Numbered from the stretch's first letter, positions 1 through 9,389 are shown. The stretch: 64,000 bases of DNA from Saccharophagus degradans 2-40 (GCF_000013665.1 NC_007912.1:1240001-1304000), one strand, 5' to 3'. Program-made: numbers and translations. Notes: generated by a model from the sequence alone, not told the origin.

Positions 1-1
1 C

Positions 2-1243
2 GTAACTCCTACCGCTTTTGTAAGCGAAGAAAATCGCGCAACTTTTAATGGTTTTCGTAGAGTTAACGGCAAGGTGGGTACGCGCAACTATATAGGTATT
101 CTCACTACGGTTAATTGCTCGGCAACCGTTGCAAAACAGATTGCTGCTACGTTTAGTTACCCTGGTGCATTGGCGGATTTCCCCAATGTGGATGGCGTTG
201 TTGCGCTTACTCACGAGTCTGGTTGCGGTATGCGCTCAGAAGGTGAGGGGTATGATGTATTGCGTCGTACTTTCGAAGGGTATGTTACTCACCCAAATTT
301 TGGGGGTGTTTTGCTGGTTGGTTTGGGTTGCGAAACGATGCAGGTGCAAAAAGTATTGGACGACTCTGGTTTGTCTGAGTCTGAAAGCTTTAGTACTTAT
401 ACCATTCAAAAGGTAGGTGGTACGCGTTTGGCTATTGAGGAAGGGGTAGAGCGTGTTCGCAAGCTGCTGCCTATTGTTAATAGCTATAATCGCGAACCAT
501 GCTCGGCGGCTGAGTTGGTTTTGGCGGTGCAGTGCGGCGGTTCTGATGCTATGTCGGGCGTAACGGCTAACCCTGCTTTGGGCGCTGCGGCAGATATTCT
601 TGTTCGCCACGGCGGAACGGTTATTTATTCTGAAACCCCAGAAATTTTCGGTGCAGAGCATTTACTTACCCGTAGAGCGGAAACGCCTGAGTTGGCCGAA
701 GGCCTATTAGAGCGTATTCGCTGGTGGGAAGACTACACCCAGAAGCATGGTTTTGAGTTAAATAACAATCCATCCCCAGGCAACAAGGCGGGCGGTTTGA
801 CGACTATTCTAGAAAAATCCCTCGGTGCGCAGGCGAAGGCCGGTACGACTAATATGCGTGGCGTTTACCTCTATGCCGAAAAGGTCGATACAAACGGGTT
901 GGTCTTTATGGATAGTCCCGGTTTTGACCCTGTGTCTGTAACCGGGCAGGTTGCATCCGGCGCGAATGTGGTGTGCTTTACCACCGGTCGCGGTTCTGCC
1001 TTTGGCTTTAAACCTGTTCCAAGTGTGAAGTTGGCAAGTAACACTGCTATATATAAGCATATGGAAGAGGATATCGATATTAACTGTGGTGCTATTACCG
1101 ATGGTGAGCACACCGTTCATAGCTTGGGCGAAGAAATCTTCAAAACCATCCTTGCTATTGCGTCCGGCGAACCAAGTAAAAGTGAGTCTCTTGGTTACGG
1201 TGACGCTGAATTCAACCCATGGAAGATTGGTGCTGTGGTGTAA
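2..1243 (+). CDS. UxaA-family (altronate/galactarate-type) dehydratase, 5'-truncated by window edge
   Basis: The reading frame is open from base 2, so the gene begins before the window; 413 residues are present. The visible part matches the catalytic region of the UxaA/GarD family, iron-dependent sugar-acid dehydratases such as altronate dehydratase (altronate to 2-keto-3-deoxygluconate). It starts in the conserved stretch FNGFRRVNGKVGTRN. Cysteine motifs typical of the family follow (HESGCGM, QCGGSDAMSG), then DSPGFDPVSVTG and CFTTGRGSAFG. The N-terminal SAF-like domain of full-length members (about 490 residues) is missing only because of the window edge. An internal GTG at 74 is not the start, because homology continues upstream of it. 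Altronate versus galactarate or another aldonate cannot be decided from this part; a role in uronic acid catabolism is inferred. Confidence 0.85.
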   Translation, partial: VTPTAFVSEENRATFNGFRRVNGKVGTRNYIGILTTVNCSATVAKQIAATFSYPGALADFPNVDGVVALTHESGCGMRSEGEGYDVLRRTFEGYVTHPNFGGVLLVGLGCETMQVQKVLDDSGLSESESFSTYTIQKVGGTRLAIEEGVERVRKLLPIVNSYNREPCSAAELVLAVQCGGSDAMSGVTANPALGAAADILVRHGGTVIYSETPEIFGAEHLLTRRAETPELAEGLLERIRWWEDYTQKHGFELNNNPSPGNKAGGLTTILEKSLGAQAKAGTTNMRGVYLYAEKVDTNGLVFMDSPGFDPVSVTGQVASGANVVCFTTGRGSAFGFKPVPSVKLASNTAIYKHMEEDIDINCGAITDGEHTVHSLGEEIFKTILAIASGEPSKSESLGYGDAEFNPWKIGAVV

Positions 1244-1307
1244 TACCTGTTCGCGTGAGTGGTCAGGTTTGGCTGCTCAGTCTTCGCGTAACAGCTTCGG
1301 TTGATCT

Positions 1308-1326
1308 GCCCTATTAGGGCTTTTCT
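1308..1326 (+). terminator. Weak terminator-like hairpin after the UxaA-family gene
   Basis: GCCCT-att-AGGGC is followed directly by TTTTC. The stem is only five to six base pairs, so read-through towards pntAa is possible. Confidence 0.4.
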
Positions 1327-1392
1327 GCTCAAGGTGTTGAGCAATCTCCTTCAAACTTAAAATAACAATCACCCACCTGGGAGGGTAAGACT

Positions 1393-2568
1393 ATGAAAAT
1401 AGCCATACCAAGGGAGCGTCGCGCCTGCGAGAAGCGAGTTGCGGCTACCCCTGAAACCGTAAAGAAATATGTAGGTATGGGGTTTGAAGTGCTAGTGGAA
1501 AAAGACGCTGGTACTGCAAGCCGCTATATGGATGACCAATACGTTGCTGCTGGTGCAAGCATTATTGGCTCGATGCAAGAGTTGTACTCGCAGGCGGATA
1601 TTGTGCTTAAGGTGCAGCGCCCACTGTTGGCGAGCGAAGGTGGTGAAGATGAGTTGGGGTGCATGAAGTCGGGTGCGTTACTTCTCGCTGTGCTATCACC
1701 TTACTCTGCACCGGAGGCGCTTGATGCGTATGCCAAACAAGGCGTGATAGCAATCGCGTTAGAGTTTGTGCCGCGTATTACGCGCGCGCAAAGTATGGAT
1801 GTGCTCAGTTCGCAAAGTAACTTGGCGGGCTATCGCGCAGTGTTAGATGCCGCTTACGAATATGGTCGTGGCTTCCCTATGATGATGACTGCTGCAGGTA
1901 CCATCGCGCCGGCACGTGTAATGGTGCTGGGGGCAGGTGTTGCAGGCTTGCAGGCTATTGCTACGGCTAAGCGATTGGGGGCTATTGTGTCGGCAACCGA
2001 TGTTCGCCCTGTAGCGAAAGAGCAGGTGGAAAGCTTGGGTGGCAAGTTCGTGATGGTGGAGTCGGATGAGCTTAAAGATGCTGAAACGGCCGGCGGTTAT
2101 GCCAAAGAAATGAGCGATGACTTCAAGCGCAAGCAGGCTGCCCTAGTGGCTGAAACGCTCGCTAAGCAAGATATTGCGATTTGTACCGCGCTTATTCCCG
2201 GTCGCAAGGCGCCAACGCTAATTACTGATGAGATGGTTCACAGTATGAAACCGGGCTCGATCATTGTGGATTTGGCGGTTGAGCAGGGCGGTAACTGTAC
2301 CCTGTCCAAGCCTGGCGAGGTGGTGGAGGTTAACGGGGTGAAGATTGTTGGTCACTTTAACGTGCCTTCGCGGGTAGCGACTGATGCCAGTGCGTTGTTT
2401 GCAAAAAACTTGCTCAACTATTTGACGCCCCATGTTAAAGCTGGCGAAGGCTCGGTCGAGCTTGCGCTGGATTGGGCTGATGAAATTGTTGCTGCCAGTG
2501 TGCTTACGCGTGCAGGGGATATCGTTCATCCAAATTTCGCGGCACCTGCTGCTGCGGCTAACCAATAG
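1393..2568 (+). CDS. pntAA: NAD(P) transhydrogenase subunit alpha part 1 (dI domain)
   Basis: This is the NAD(H)-binding soluble domain I of proton-translocating transhydrogenase, which couples hydride transfer between NADH and NADP+ to proton entry. At 391 residues it has the length of the split alpha-1 subunit, not the fused E. coli PntA (510). The N-terminus MKIAIPRERRACEKRVAATP is typical of the alanine dehydrogenase/PntA fold. A Rossmann motif follows (VLGAGVAGLQAIATAKRLGA), then the SATDVRP and LIPGRKAPTLIT segments. A GGAGGG ribosome-binding site lies just before the ATG. It is the first gene of a three-gene operon with pntAb and pntB. Confidence 0.97.
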   Translation: MKIAIPRERRACEKRVAATPETVKKYVGMGFEVLVEKDAGTASRYMDDQYVAAGASIIGSMQELYSQADIVLKVQRPLLASEGGEDELGCMKSGALLLAVLSPYSAPEALDAYAKQGVIAIALEFVPRITRAQSMDVLSSQSNLAGYRAVLDAAYEYGRGFPMMMTAAGTIAPARVMVLGAGVAGLQAIATAKRLGAIVSATDVRPVAKEQVESLGGKFVMVESDELKDAETAGGYAKEMSDDFKRKQAALVAETLAKQDIAICTALIPGRKAPTLITDEMVHSMKPGSIIVDLAVEQGGNCTLSKPGEVVEVNGVKIVGHFNVPSRVATDASALFAKNLLNYLTPHVKAGEGSVELALDWADEIVAASVLTRAGDIVHPNFAAPAAAANQ

Positions 2569-2578
2569 GGGGTGCGAA

Positions 2579-2863
2579 ATGCACGGTGATTTTATTTCCC
2601 AGTTATCCATATTCGTTATGGCTGTGTTTGTTGGCTACTACGTTGTTTGGAGTGTGACGCCCGCGTTGCACACACCGTTAATGGCGGTTACCAACGCAAT
2701 ATCGAGCGTAATTATCGTAGGTGCGATTATTGCGGCGGGCCCAGCTGAAGTTGGTTTGGCCAAAGTGTTGGGTTTTGTTGCCATTGTGTTGGCGGCTGTA
2801 AATATCTTTGGTGGCTTCGCGGTTACTCAAAGAATGTTATCCATGTATAAAAAGAAGAAATAG
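2579..2863 (+). CDS. pntAB: NAD(P) transhydrogenase subunit alpha part 2 (membrane)
   Basis: This 94-residue integral membrane protein forms the alpha contribution to the proton channel (dII) of the transhydrogenase. Three hydrophobic helices are visible at about residues 7-27, 36-56 and 60-85, with the family segment TPLMAVTNAISSVIIVGAI and a basic C-terminus. I use the ATG at 2579, ten bases after pntAa, because a longer open frame starting at 2432 lies inside pntAa and its extra N-terminus has no homology. A GGGGGTG ribosome-binding site precedes the start. Separate pntAa and pntAb genes are the Rhodospirillum/Pseudomonas arrangement. Confidence 0.96.
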   Translation: MHGDFISQLSIFVMAVFVGYYVVWSVTPALHTPLMAVTNAISSVIIVGAIIAAGPAEVGLAKVLGFVAIVLAAVNIFGGFAVTQRMLSMYKKKK

Positions 2864-2878
2864 GGCGGGGTGATCTAA

Positions 2879-4297
2879 ATGGAATCTCAAGCCATATCAA
2901 TGGTGGCTAACTTAACGTCGTTAGCTTATCTGGTGTCTGCAGTATTGTTTATTTTGGCTCTGCGCGGCTTATCGTCGCCAGAGACGTCTCGGGCGGGTAA
3001 TTTTATGGGTATGTTGGGCATGGCTATCGCCATTGCAACAACAATTCTAAGTCCGGAAATAACTTCCTATGGGTGGATATTCTCTGCCTTATTAATAGGT
3101 GGTGTTATTGGGGTGGGAATAGCCTCGCGAATTGCAATGACCGCCATGCCTCAGTTAGTGGCGGCTTTTCACAGTTTGGTTGGCTTGGCGGCGGTGCTTG
3201 TTGCGGGTGCCGCGTATACCAATCCAGGCGCTTTTGGTCTGCTAGATACTGATGGTCAGATCTTTGTGGTAAGCCGAATAGAAATGGGGCTTGGTGTGGT
3301 AGTAGGGGCCATTACGTTTTCGGGCTCTATTATTGCGTTTACTAAGTTGCAGGGCTTGGTGTCTGGTTCGCCAATTGTATTTCGTGGTCAGCACGCCCTA
3401 AATGCCGCGCTAGGCATAGCCATAGTATGTTTGGTGGCTTATTTCTGTGCGGACCAGTCGCCGATGGTGTTCTGGGGGATGACGGCATTAGCTTTTATTA
3501 TTGGCTTTCTTATTATTATCCCTATTGGGGGTGCTGACATGCCGGTTGTGGTGTCGATGCTTAACTCCTACTCGGGATGGGCGGCGGCCGGTATTGGTTT
3601 TACTCTGCATAACAACGCTTTGATTGTGACCGGTGCACTGGTGGGTTCCTCGGGGGCTATTCTCTCGTACATTATGTGTAAAGGTATGAATCGCTCGTTC
3701 TTTAATGTGATTCTTGGTGGGTTTGGTGCCGATGCGGAGTCTTCTGCTCCTGCAGGTGGCGGTGCAGATCGGCCGGTGAAACAGGGTAGCGCAGAGGACG
3801 CAGGCTTTATTATGAAGAATGCAGGCTCGGTAATTATTGTGCCTGGCTACGGTATGGCTGTGGCTCAGGCTCAGCATGCGCTGCGCGAGATGGGCGATGA
3901 GCTTAAGAAGGCGGGTGTTAAGGTCAGCTACGCTATTCACCCTGTGGCGGGGCGAATGCCTGGGCATATGAACGTGCTGCTGGCGGAGGCAAATGTCCCC
4001 TACGACGAAGTGTTCGAGTTGGAGGATATCAACAATGAATTCCAGCAGGCGGATGTAGCCTTTGTGATAGGTGCTAACGACGTAACGAACCCTGCTGCCA
4101 AGACTGATCCTCAGAGCCCTATCTTTGGTATGCCTATCTTAGAGGTGTCCAGAGCGCGTACCGTGCTGTTTGTGAAGCGAGGGATGGCCGCAGGTTACGC
4201 TGGGGTGCAGAACGAACTTTTCTTCAATGACAACACAATGATGTTATTTGGGGATGCAAAAAAGATGGTAGAGGGTATACTGCGCAACCTCGATTAG
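2879..4297 (+). CDS. pntB: NAD(P) transhydrogenase subunit beta
   Basis: This 472-residue protein carries the remaining dII transmembrane helices (about residues 1-270) and the NADP(H)-binding dIII domain at the C-terminus. The dIII fingerprint GYGMAVAQAQHALREM is present, followed by HPVAGRMPGHMNVLLAEA and GANDVTNPAAKTDPQSPI, all diagnostic of PntB. It starts 15 bases after pntAb and shares the operon. Its expected role is to set the NADPH supply using the proton gradient. A hairpin terminator closes the unit. Confidence 0.97.
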   Translation: MESQAISMVANLTSLAYLVSAVLFILALRGLSSPETSRAGNFMGMLGMAIAIATTILSPEITSYGWIFSALLIGGVIGVGIASRIAMTAMPQLVAAFHSLVGLAAVLVAGAAYTNPGAFGLLDTDGQIFVVSRIEMGLGVVVGAITFSGSIIAFTKLQGLVSGSPIVFRGQHALNAALGIAIVCLVAYFCADQSPMVFWGMTALAFIIGFLIIIPIGGADMPVVVSMLNSYSGWAAAGIGFTLHNNALIVTGALVGSSGAILSYIMCKGMNRSFFNVILGGFGADAESSAPAGGGADRPVKQGSAEDAGFIMKNAGSVIIVPGYGMAVAQAQHALREMGDELKKAGVKVSYAIHPVAGRMPGHMNVLLAEANVPYDEVFELEDINNEFQQADVAFVIGANDVTNPAAKTDPQSPIFGMPILEVSRARTVLFVKRGMAAGYAGVQNELFFNDNTMMLFGDAKKMVEGILRNLD

Positions 4298-4321
4298 GTG
4301 GCGTTGTGTAATTTCGCTGCG

Positions 4322-4370
4322 AAAACACCGGTTTTTGGGCTTATTAAAGCTTGAAATCGGTGTTTTTTTA
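4322..4370 (+). terminator. Rho-independent terminator after pntB
   Basis: The arms AACACCG (4324-4330) and CGGTGTT (4358-4364) are complementary and run into a T tract. The 27-base loop holds a second short stem around ggctt/aagct. Confidence 0.75.
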
Positions 4371-4441
4371 TAATTGAGACCAACCAAATATCGCCTGTTT
4401 GCTAAATGGTTAAATTGTTTAAAAAATAGCTGAATATTGTG

Positions 4442-4470
4442 TTGACAGGTAAGGGGGTAGTCATTAGAAT
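4442..4470 (+). promoter_or_regulatory. Sigma70 promoter of the S10 ribosomal operon
   Basis: A perfect -35 (TTGACA, 4442-4447), a 17-base spacer and TAGAAT (4465-4470) form a near-consensus promoter about 75 bases before rpsJ. An A/T-rich tract just upstream could act as an UP element. Initiation near 4477 is inferred. Confidence 0.8.
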
Positions 4471-4481
4471 TGCGCCCTCAT

Positions 4482-4515
4482 TTCGACCAGCCCTAAACAT
4501 CGGGTGGGTGTCGAA
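4482..4515 (+). promoter_or_regulatory. Leader hairpin upstream of rpsJ
   Basis: TTCGAC (4482-4487) pairs with GTCGAA (4510-4515), with inner pairing CCAGCCC/GGGTGGG around an 8-base loop. It lies in the 5' leader, followed by GGTTCTTTAAAA. The E. coli S10 leader is the target of L4 autoregulation; a similar role here is inferred from position only. Confidence 0.45.
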
Positions 4516-4547
4516 GGTTCTTTAAAATACTGGGAGTTTTGGTTCAT

Positions 4548-4859
4548 ATGCAGAATCAACGTATTCGAATTCGCCTGAAAGCTTTTGATCACAAGTTGAT
4601 TGATGCTTCTACTCAGGAAATTGTTGAGACCGCTAAGCGTACTGGTGCGCAGGTTCGAGGTCCTATTCCTCTTCCTACTCGCAAAGAGCGTTATACGGTT
4701 TTGGTTTCGCCGCACGTAAACAAAGATGCACGAGATCAATACGAGATTCGTACTTACAAGCGCTTGCTAGACATCGTTGAGCCAACCGAAAAAACGGTTG
4801 ATGCTTTGATGAAGTTAGATTTGGCAGCGGGTGTTGAAGTACAAATTAGTTTGGGCTAG
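4548..4859 (+). CDS. rpsJ: 30S ribosomal protein S10
   Basis: At 103 residues it has the E. coli length and is nearly identical through [18 protein letters not shown] and [21 protein letters not shown]10 assembles into the head of the 30S subunit and also acts in transcription antitermination with NusB. I chose the ATG at 4548 ([10 protein letters not shown]) over an in-frame TTG nine bases upstream, because it matches the family N-terminus and sits at a workable distance from GGGAG (4532-4536). It is the first gene of the S10 operon, downstream of a strong promoter. Confidence 0.98.
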   Translation: MQNQRIRIRLKAFDHKLIDASTQEIVETAKRTGAQVRGPIPLPTRKERYTVLVSPHVNKDARDQYEIRTYKRLLDIVEPTEKTVDALMKLDLAAGVEVQISLG

Positions 4860-4874
4860 AACTCCTAAGATTTG

Positions 4875-4896
4875 CCGGCGATTTTGCCGGTCTTTT
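4875..4896 (+). promoter_or_regulatory. Hairpin with short T tract between rpsJ and rplC
   Basis: CCGGC-gatttt-GCCGG followed by TCTTTT lies just after the rpsJ stop in a roughly 100-base gap. It could attenuate transcription into rplC or stabilise the rpsJ mRNA end. Confidence 0.4.
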
Positions 4897-4961
4897 GTGT
4901 AACGCTCTGAAATGGGCGGCCGTAGCGGGTAAAAGCCCCGTACACTGAGAGGTTAATGAAA

Positions 4962-5606
4962 ATGACGATTGGTATAGTCGGCCGCAAGAGCGGTATGACG
5001 CGCATTTTTACAGACGATGGTTTATCCGTTCCTGTTACTGTGGTTGAGGTTGATCCTAACCGCATCACCCAGGTGAAAAGCGTAGAAACCGACGGTTATG
5101 CAGCAGTGCAAGTAACCGTAGGGTCTCGTCGAGCCTCCCGTGTTAGCAAGCCTGAAGCGGGTCATTTTGCTAAAGCAGAAGTTGAAGCGGGTCGCACCGT
5201 ACTTGAATTGCGCAACGAAAGTGGCGAGCAATTCGAAGTTGGTGGGCTGCTAACTGTTGAAGCTTTCGAAGCTGGTCAAAAAGTTGATGTGACTGGTGCA
5301 TCTAAAGGTAAGGGTTTTGCTGGCGTGATTAAGCGCTACAACTTCCGTATGCAAGATGCAACACATGGTAACTCTTTGTCTCACCGTGCTCCTGGTTCTA
5401 TTGGTCAATGTCAAACTCCTGGCCGAGTATTTAAAGGCAAGAAGATGGCAGGTCATATGGGTGCTGCACGTGTAACCACCCAGAACTTAGAAGTTGTTCG
5501 GGTCGACGTTGAGCGTAATTTACTGTTGATCAAGGGTGCTGTTCCTGGTGCTCCTGGTGGTGACGTAATTATTCGTCCCGCAGTTAAATCGCGTAACAAC
5601 GGTTAA
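4962..5606 (+). CDS. rplC: 50S ribosomal protein L3
   Basis: L3 binds near the 3' end of 23S rRNA and nucleates 50S assembly. The signature segments [19 protein letters not shown] and [14 protein letters not shown], with the glutamine that is methylated in enterics, are present. Two in-frame ATGs occur at 4956 and 4962. The GAGAGG site (4947-4952) is nine bases from the second and three from the first, and the family begins MxIGxVG, so I use 4962 (214 residues). Confidence 0.97.
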   Translation: MTIGIVGRKSGMTRIFTDDGLSVPVTVVEVDPNRITQVKSVETDGYAAVQVTVGSRRASRVSKPEAGHFAKAEVEAGRTVLELRNESGEQFEVGGLLTVEAFEAGQKVDVTGASKGKGFAGVIKRYNFRMQDATHGNSLSHRAPGSIGQCQTPGRVFKGKKMAGHMGAARVTTQNLEVVRVDVERNLLLIKGAVPGAPGGDVIIRPAVKSRNNG

Positions 5607-5626
5607 GTGTCCTAGGGGAGTCGACC

Positions 5627-6241
5627 ATGGAATTAAGTATTGCTACACCACAAGGCGCGAAGGGCACAGTTAGTGTTTCTGAAGCGGCTTTTGGCCGAGA
5701 ATTTAATCAAGATCTTGTTCATCAAGCTGTTGTTGCCTTTATGGCTGGTGCTCGTCAGGGTACTAAAGCTCAAAAGAACCGCGCTGCGGTTTCTGGCGGC
5801 GGCAAAAAGCCTTGGCGTCAAAAGGGAACTGGCCGTGCGCGTGCCGGTACTATCCGAAGCCCATTGTGGCGTTCAGGTGGTGTTACTTTTGCTGCTGAGC
5901 CTCGCGATCATTCGCAAAAGCTGAACAAAAAAATGTACCGTGCAGCGATTCGTTGCATATTGTCTGAGTTGGCTCGTCAAGAGCGCTTAGTTGTAGTTGA
6001 AGAGTTTGACTTGGATGCTCCAAAAACTAAGGATCTAGTTCAGAAGCTAGCTCAGTTCGATTTGGCGGACGTTTTAATTATTGGTGAAGACGTAAGTGAA
6101 AACTTATATCTAGCCGCACGTAATCTTCACAAGGTAGATGTTCGTGATGTTAACGGTTTAGATCCTGTTAGCTTGATCCGCTTTGATAAGGTTGTTGTGA
6201 CCGTTGCAGCCCTTAAAAAACTTGAGGAGGTGCTGGTATGA
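5627..6241 (+). CDS. rplD: 50S ribosomal protein L4
   Basis: This 204-residue L4 lines the peptide exit tunnel; in E. coli it also represses the S10 operon by binding its leader. The basic tunnel loop shows as [22 protein letters not shown] strong AGGGGAG ribosome-binding site precedes the ATG. Its end overlaps the start of rplW by four bases (ATGA), indicating translational coupling. Confidence 0.97.
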   Translation: MELSIATPQGAKGTVSVSEAAFGREFNQDLVHQAVVAFMAGARQGTKAQKNRAAVSGGGKKPWRQKGTGRARAGTIRSPLWRSGGVTFAAEPRDHSQKLNKKMYRAAIRCILSELARQERLVVVEEFDLDAPKTKDLVQKLAQFDLADVLIIGEDVSENLYLAARNLHKVDVRDVNGLDPVSLIRFDKVVVTVAALKKLEEVLV

Positions 6242-6534
6242 ACTTAGAGCGCCTATATAAAGTTCTTCTTGGTCCTGTTATTTCTGAAAAGTCAGCTGTA
6301 GTTGCTGATAAAGGTAATCAGGTTGTTTTTAAAGTAGTTAAAACAGCCACTAAGCCAGAAATTAAAGCAGCCGTAGAAAAACTGTTTAATGTAAATGTTC
6401 GAGACGTTCGCGTATTAAATGTTAAAGGCAAAACTAAGCGTACTCGCTTTGGTTTGGGCCAGCGCAGCGACTGGAAAAAAGCCTACGTACGACTAGAGCA
6501 AGGTCAAGAAATTGATTTTGCCATAGCGGAATAA
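6238..6534 (+). CDS. rplW: 50S ribosomal protein L23
   Basis: This 98-residue protein sits at the tunnel exit, where it docks trigger factor and SRP. The family pattern [20 protein letters not shown] near the N-terminus and [16 protein letters not shown] in the middle are clear. The start overlaps the rplD stop (ATGA) and is preceded by GAGGAGG inside rplD, so the two are coupled. Confidence 0.97.
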   Translation: MNLERLYKVLLGPVISEKSAVVADKGNQVVFKVVKTATKPEIKAAVEKLFNVNVRDVRVLNVKGKTKRTRFGLGQRSDWKKAYVRLEQGQEIDFAIAE

Positions 6535-6547
6535 GGAGCGTATTAGA

Positions 6548-7375
6548 ATGCCTATTGTAAAACGTAAGCCTACTTCAGCTGGTCGTCGCTTTGTAGTTAA
6601 CGTAGTTAACGCTGATCTACATAAAGGTGCACCGCATGCTCCTTTGTTAGAAAAGAAAAGTAAAAGCGGTGGGCGAAACAATAACGGTCGCATCACTACT
6701 CGTCACATTGGTGGTGGACACAAGCAGCACTATCGCGTTATCGACTTTCGTCGTAACAAAGATGGAATCCCTGCTAAAGTTGAGCGTTTGGAATACGATC
6801 CAAACCGCACTGCCTACATCGCGCTAGTATGTTATGCCGATGGTGAGCGTCGCTACATTATCGCTCCAAAAGGTGTTAAAGCTGGTGATGTGATTCAGTC
6901 TGGTGATGCTGCTCCAATCAAGCCTGGTAATGCCCTGCCTTTGCGCAACATTCCAGTTGGTAGCGTTGTTCACTGTATTGAAATGAAACCAGGCAAAGGT
7001 GCTCAAATTGCACGCTCTGCAGGTACATCGGTTCAGTTAGTTGCTCGTGAAGGTCAATACTGCACCTTGCGTTTACGCAGCGGTGAGATGCGCAAAATTC
7101 TTTCAGAATGTCGCGCAACTCTAGGTGAAGTGTCTAACAGTGAACACAATTTACGTTCACTTGGTAAGGCTGGTGCTTCACGCTGGCGTGGTGTTCGTCC
7201 AACCGTTCGCGGTGTAGCGATGAACCCAGTTGATCACCCGCACGGTGGTGGTGAAGGCCGTACTTCTGGTGGTCGTCATCCTGTATCACCTTGGGGTACG
7301 CCTACTAAGGGTTATAAGACTCGTAGTAACAAACGAACTGACAAGATGATTGTTCGTCGTCGCAATAAGAAGTAA
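6548..7375 (+). CDS. rplB: 50S ribosomal protein L2
   Basis: L2 is a primary 23S rRNA-binding protein near the peptidyl transferase centre. At 275 residues it is full length. The hallmark [20 protein letters not shown] contains the conserved histidine region needed for peptidyl transfer, and the basic C-terminus [10 protein letters not shown] is intact. It follows rplW by 13 bases in the S10 operon. Confidence 0.98.
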   Translation: MPIVKRKPTSAGRRFVVNVVNADLHKGAPHAPLLEKKSKSGGRNNNGRITTRHIGGGHKQHYRVIDFRRNKDGIPAKVERLEYDPNRTAYIALVCYADGERRYIIAPKGVKAGDVIQSGDAAPIKPGNALPLRNIPVGSVVHCIEMKPGKGAQIARSAGTSVQLVAREGQYCTLRLRSGEMRKILSECRATLGEVSNSEHNLRSLGKAGASRWRGVRPTVRGVAMNPVDHPHGGGEGRTSGGRHPVSPWGTPTKGYKTRSNKRTDKMIVRRRNKK

Positions 7376-7408
7376 GTGACGACTAAATAGCAACAAGAGG
7401 AAAATACA

Positions 7409-7684
7409 GTGCCACGTTCACTGAAGAAAGGTCCCTTTATCGATCATCACCTGCTAAGCAAGGTGGAAGCGGCTGCAGAAAAGAATGACCGTCGCCCAAT
7501 TAAAACTTGGTCACGTCGTTCAATGATCCTGCCAAATATGGTTGGTTTAACTTTGGCAGTTCACAACGGTCGTCAACACGTGCCTGTGTTGGTTAACGAA
7601 GAGATGGTTGGTCACAAGCTGGGTGAGTTCGCTGTAACTCGTCTGTACCGTGGCCACGTAGCAGATAAGAAAGCTAAGCGCTAA
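7409..7684 (+). CDS. rpsS: 30S ribosomal protein S19
   Basis: This 91-residue head protein of the 30S subunit contacts S13 and the A-site tRNA region. The N-terminus [16 protein letters not shown] and the segment [11 protein letters not shown] are canonical. Translation begins at GTG, supported by AAGAGGAAAA immediately upstream and by homology from the first residue. Confidence 0.97.
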   Translation: MPRSLKKGPFIDHHLLSKVEAAAEKNDRRPIKTWSRRSMILPNMVGLTLAVHNGRQHVPVLVNEEMVGHKLGEFAVTRLYRGHVADKKAKR

Positions 7685-7710
7685 GCGCTGAAGCTAGGCG
7701 AGGTAGAATT

Positions 7711-8043
7711 ATGGAAGTAGCAGCTAAATTACGCGGCGCTGGCATGTCAGCGCAGAAAGCGCGCTTGGTTGCAGACCAAATTCGTGGTAAATCGGTAGAA
7801 GAAGCCTTAGATTTGCTGACTTTCAGCACTAAAAAAGGTGCCGCCCTTATCAAGAAGGTCTTGGAGTCAGCCGTAGCAAACGCAGAGCACAACGAAGGTG
7901 CAGATGTGGATGAGCTGAAAGTGTCTACGATTTTCGTAGATGAAGGTTTAACCATGAAACGTATCAGGCCGCGTGCAAAAGGTCGTGCAGACCGAATTTT
8001 GAAACGCACTTGTCACATTACCGTTAAAGTAGCGGATCAATAA
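7711..8043 (+). CDS. rplV: 50S ribosomal protein L22
   Basis: At 110 residues it has the E. coli length. L22 reaches all six 23S rRNA domains, and its beta-hairpin narrows the exit tunnel where macrolides bind. The motif [18 protein letters not shown] and the hairpin region [15 protein letters not shown] are conserved. A GAGGTAGA site precedes the ATG. It lies between rpsS and rpsC as in other bacteria. Confidence 0.97.
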   Translation: MEVAAKLRGAGMSAQKARLVADQIRGKSVEEALDLLTFSTKKGAALIKKVLESAVANAEHNEGADVDELKVSTIFVDEGLTMKRIRPRAKGRADRILKRTCHITVKVADQ

Positions 8044-8055
8044 GAGAGTCGACTT

Positions 8056-8730
8056 ATGGGTCAGAAAGTACATCCAACAGGTATTCGACTTGGTATTGTC
8101 AAAAAGCATACATCTACATGGTATGCCGGCAAAGCTGAGTATGCAGACAAGTTGAATCAAGATTTGCAGGTACGCAAATATATTCAAAACGCTTTGGCGC
8201 ACGCATCTGTGAGCCGTATCGATATCGAGCGTCCTGCGAACACTGCACGTGTGACTATTCACACTGCTCGTCCAGGTATCGTAATTGGTAAAAAAGGCGA
8301 AGATGTTGAAAAACTACGCACTGAGCTAACTAAGCAAATGGGCGTTCCTGTTCATATCAACATCGAAGAAATTCGTAAACCAGACTTAGATGCTGCCTTG
8401 GCTGCTCAAAGTGTGGCTCAGCAGTTAGAGCGTCGTGTTATGTTCCGTCGCGCTATGAAGCGCACAGTTCAAAATGCAATGCGTCAAGGTGCTGAGGGCG
8501 TTAAAGTTCAGGTTGGTGGTCGTTTGGGCGGTGCTGAAATCGCACGTTCCGAATGGTACCGCGAAGGTCGTGTACCTTTGCACACTCTCCGTGCTGATAT
8601 TGACTACGCAACTGCAGAAGCTTCAACCACTTACGGCATCATTGGCGTAAAAGTTTGGATCTTCAAAGGCGAGATCATTGGCGGTATCGAAGAAGTTGAA
8701 GCCAATCAGAAAAAGAAAGGCTCTAAGTAA
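8056..8730 (+). CDS. rpsC: 30S ribosomal protein S3
   Basis: S3 (224 residues) forms part of the mRNA entry channel and helicase site. The start [14 protein letters not shown], the KH-domain motif [16 protein letters not shown] and the C-terminal region [20 protein letters not shown] are textbook. It begins 12 bases after rplV. Confidence 0.98.
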   Translation: MGQKVHPTGIRLGIVKKHTSTWYAGKAEYADKLNQDLQVRKYIQNALAHASVSRIDIERPANTARVTIHTARPGIVIGKKGEDVEKLRTELTKQMGVPVHINIEEIRKPDLDAALAAQSVAQQLERRVMFRRAMKRTVQNAMRQGAEGVKVQVGGRLGGAEIARSEWYREGRVPLHTLRADIDYATAEASTTYGIIGVKVWIFKGEIIGGIEEVEANQKKKGSK

Positions 8731-8768
8731 GAGCGCAAACTCATACCAGTTAGTTAAGGGTTAGGCAA

Positions 8769-9182
8769 ATGCTGCAACCGAAGCGTACAAAATTTCGCAA
8801 GCAACAAAAAGGGCGAAACCGTGGACTGGCGCATCGTGGCTCAAAGGTTAGCTTTGGTGAGTTCGCGCTCAAGGCTACCGGGCGTGGACGAATTACTGCT
8901 CGTCAAATCGAAGCAGCCCGTCGTGCGATGACTCGTCATGTTAAACGTGGTGGAAAAATTTGGATTCGAGTTTTTCCAGACAAACCTATTACTGAGAAGC
9001 CTCTTGAGGTTCGTCAAGGTAAGGGTAAAGGTAATGTTGAGTACTGGGTGTGTCAAATCCAGCCAGGAAAAGTACTTTACGAAATGGAAGGTGTTTCTGA
9101 AGAATTAGCTCGTGAAGCTTTCACGCTAGCTGCTGCGAAACTACCTGTGACTACAACTTTTGTTAAACGATCGGTGATGTAA
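8769..9182 (+). CDS. rplP: 50S ribosomal protein L16
   Basis: This 137-residue protein positions A-site tRNA at the 50S subunit. [19 protein letters not shown] at the N-terminus and [20 protein letters not shown] in the middle are diagnostic, including the arginine that is hydroxylated by YcfD in E. coli. Its stop codon shares bases with the rpmC start (TAATG), giving coupling. Confidence 0.97.
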   Translation: MLQPKRTKFRKQQKGRNRGLAHRGSKVSFGEFALKATGRGRITARQIEAARRAMTRHVKRGGKIWIRVFPDKPITEKPLEVRQGKGKGNVEYWVCQIQPGKVLYEMEGVSEELAREAFTLAAAKLPVTTTFVKRSVM

Positions 9183-9379
9183 TGAAAGCTGAAGATCTCA
9201 ACAAAAAATCTGTTGAAGAGTTGAAAGCAGAGCTGCTATCCCAATTGGAGGGACAGTTTAAGTTCCGTATGCAGAAATCAACTGGTCAGTTAACTCAAAC
9301 GCATTTGTTGAAGCAGACTCGACGCGACATCGCTCGTATCGAAACTGTTCTTCGTCAAAAAGCGGGCAACAAAGCGTAG
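9182..9379 (+). CDS. rpmC: 50S ribosomal protein L29
   Basis: This small 65-residue helical hairpin protein sits at the tunnel exit next to L23. The pattern [20 protein letters not shown] followed by [11 protein letters not shown] is the L29 signature. Translation starts within the rplP stop region. Confidence 0.96.
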   Translation: MKAEDLNKKSVEELKAELLSQLEGQFKFRMQKSTGQLTQTHLLKQTRRDIARIETVLRQKAGNKA

Positions 9380-9389
9380 GTGATCGGGC

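Noticed and set aside
74-76. GTG at 74 as start of the UxaA-family gene
   Set aside because: The frame is open to base 2 and the residues before the GTG match the conserved family segment, so the gene starts outside the window.
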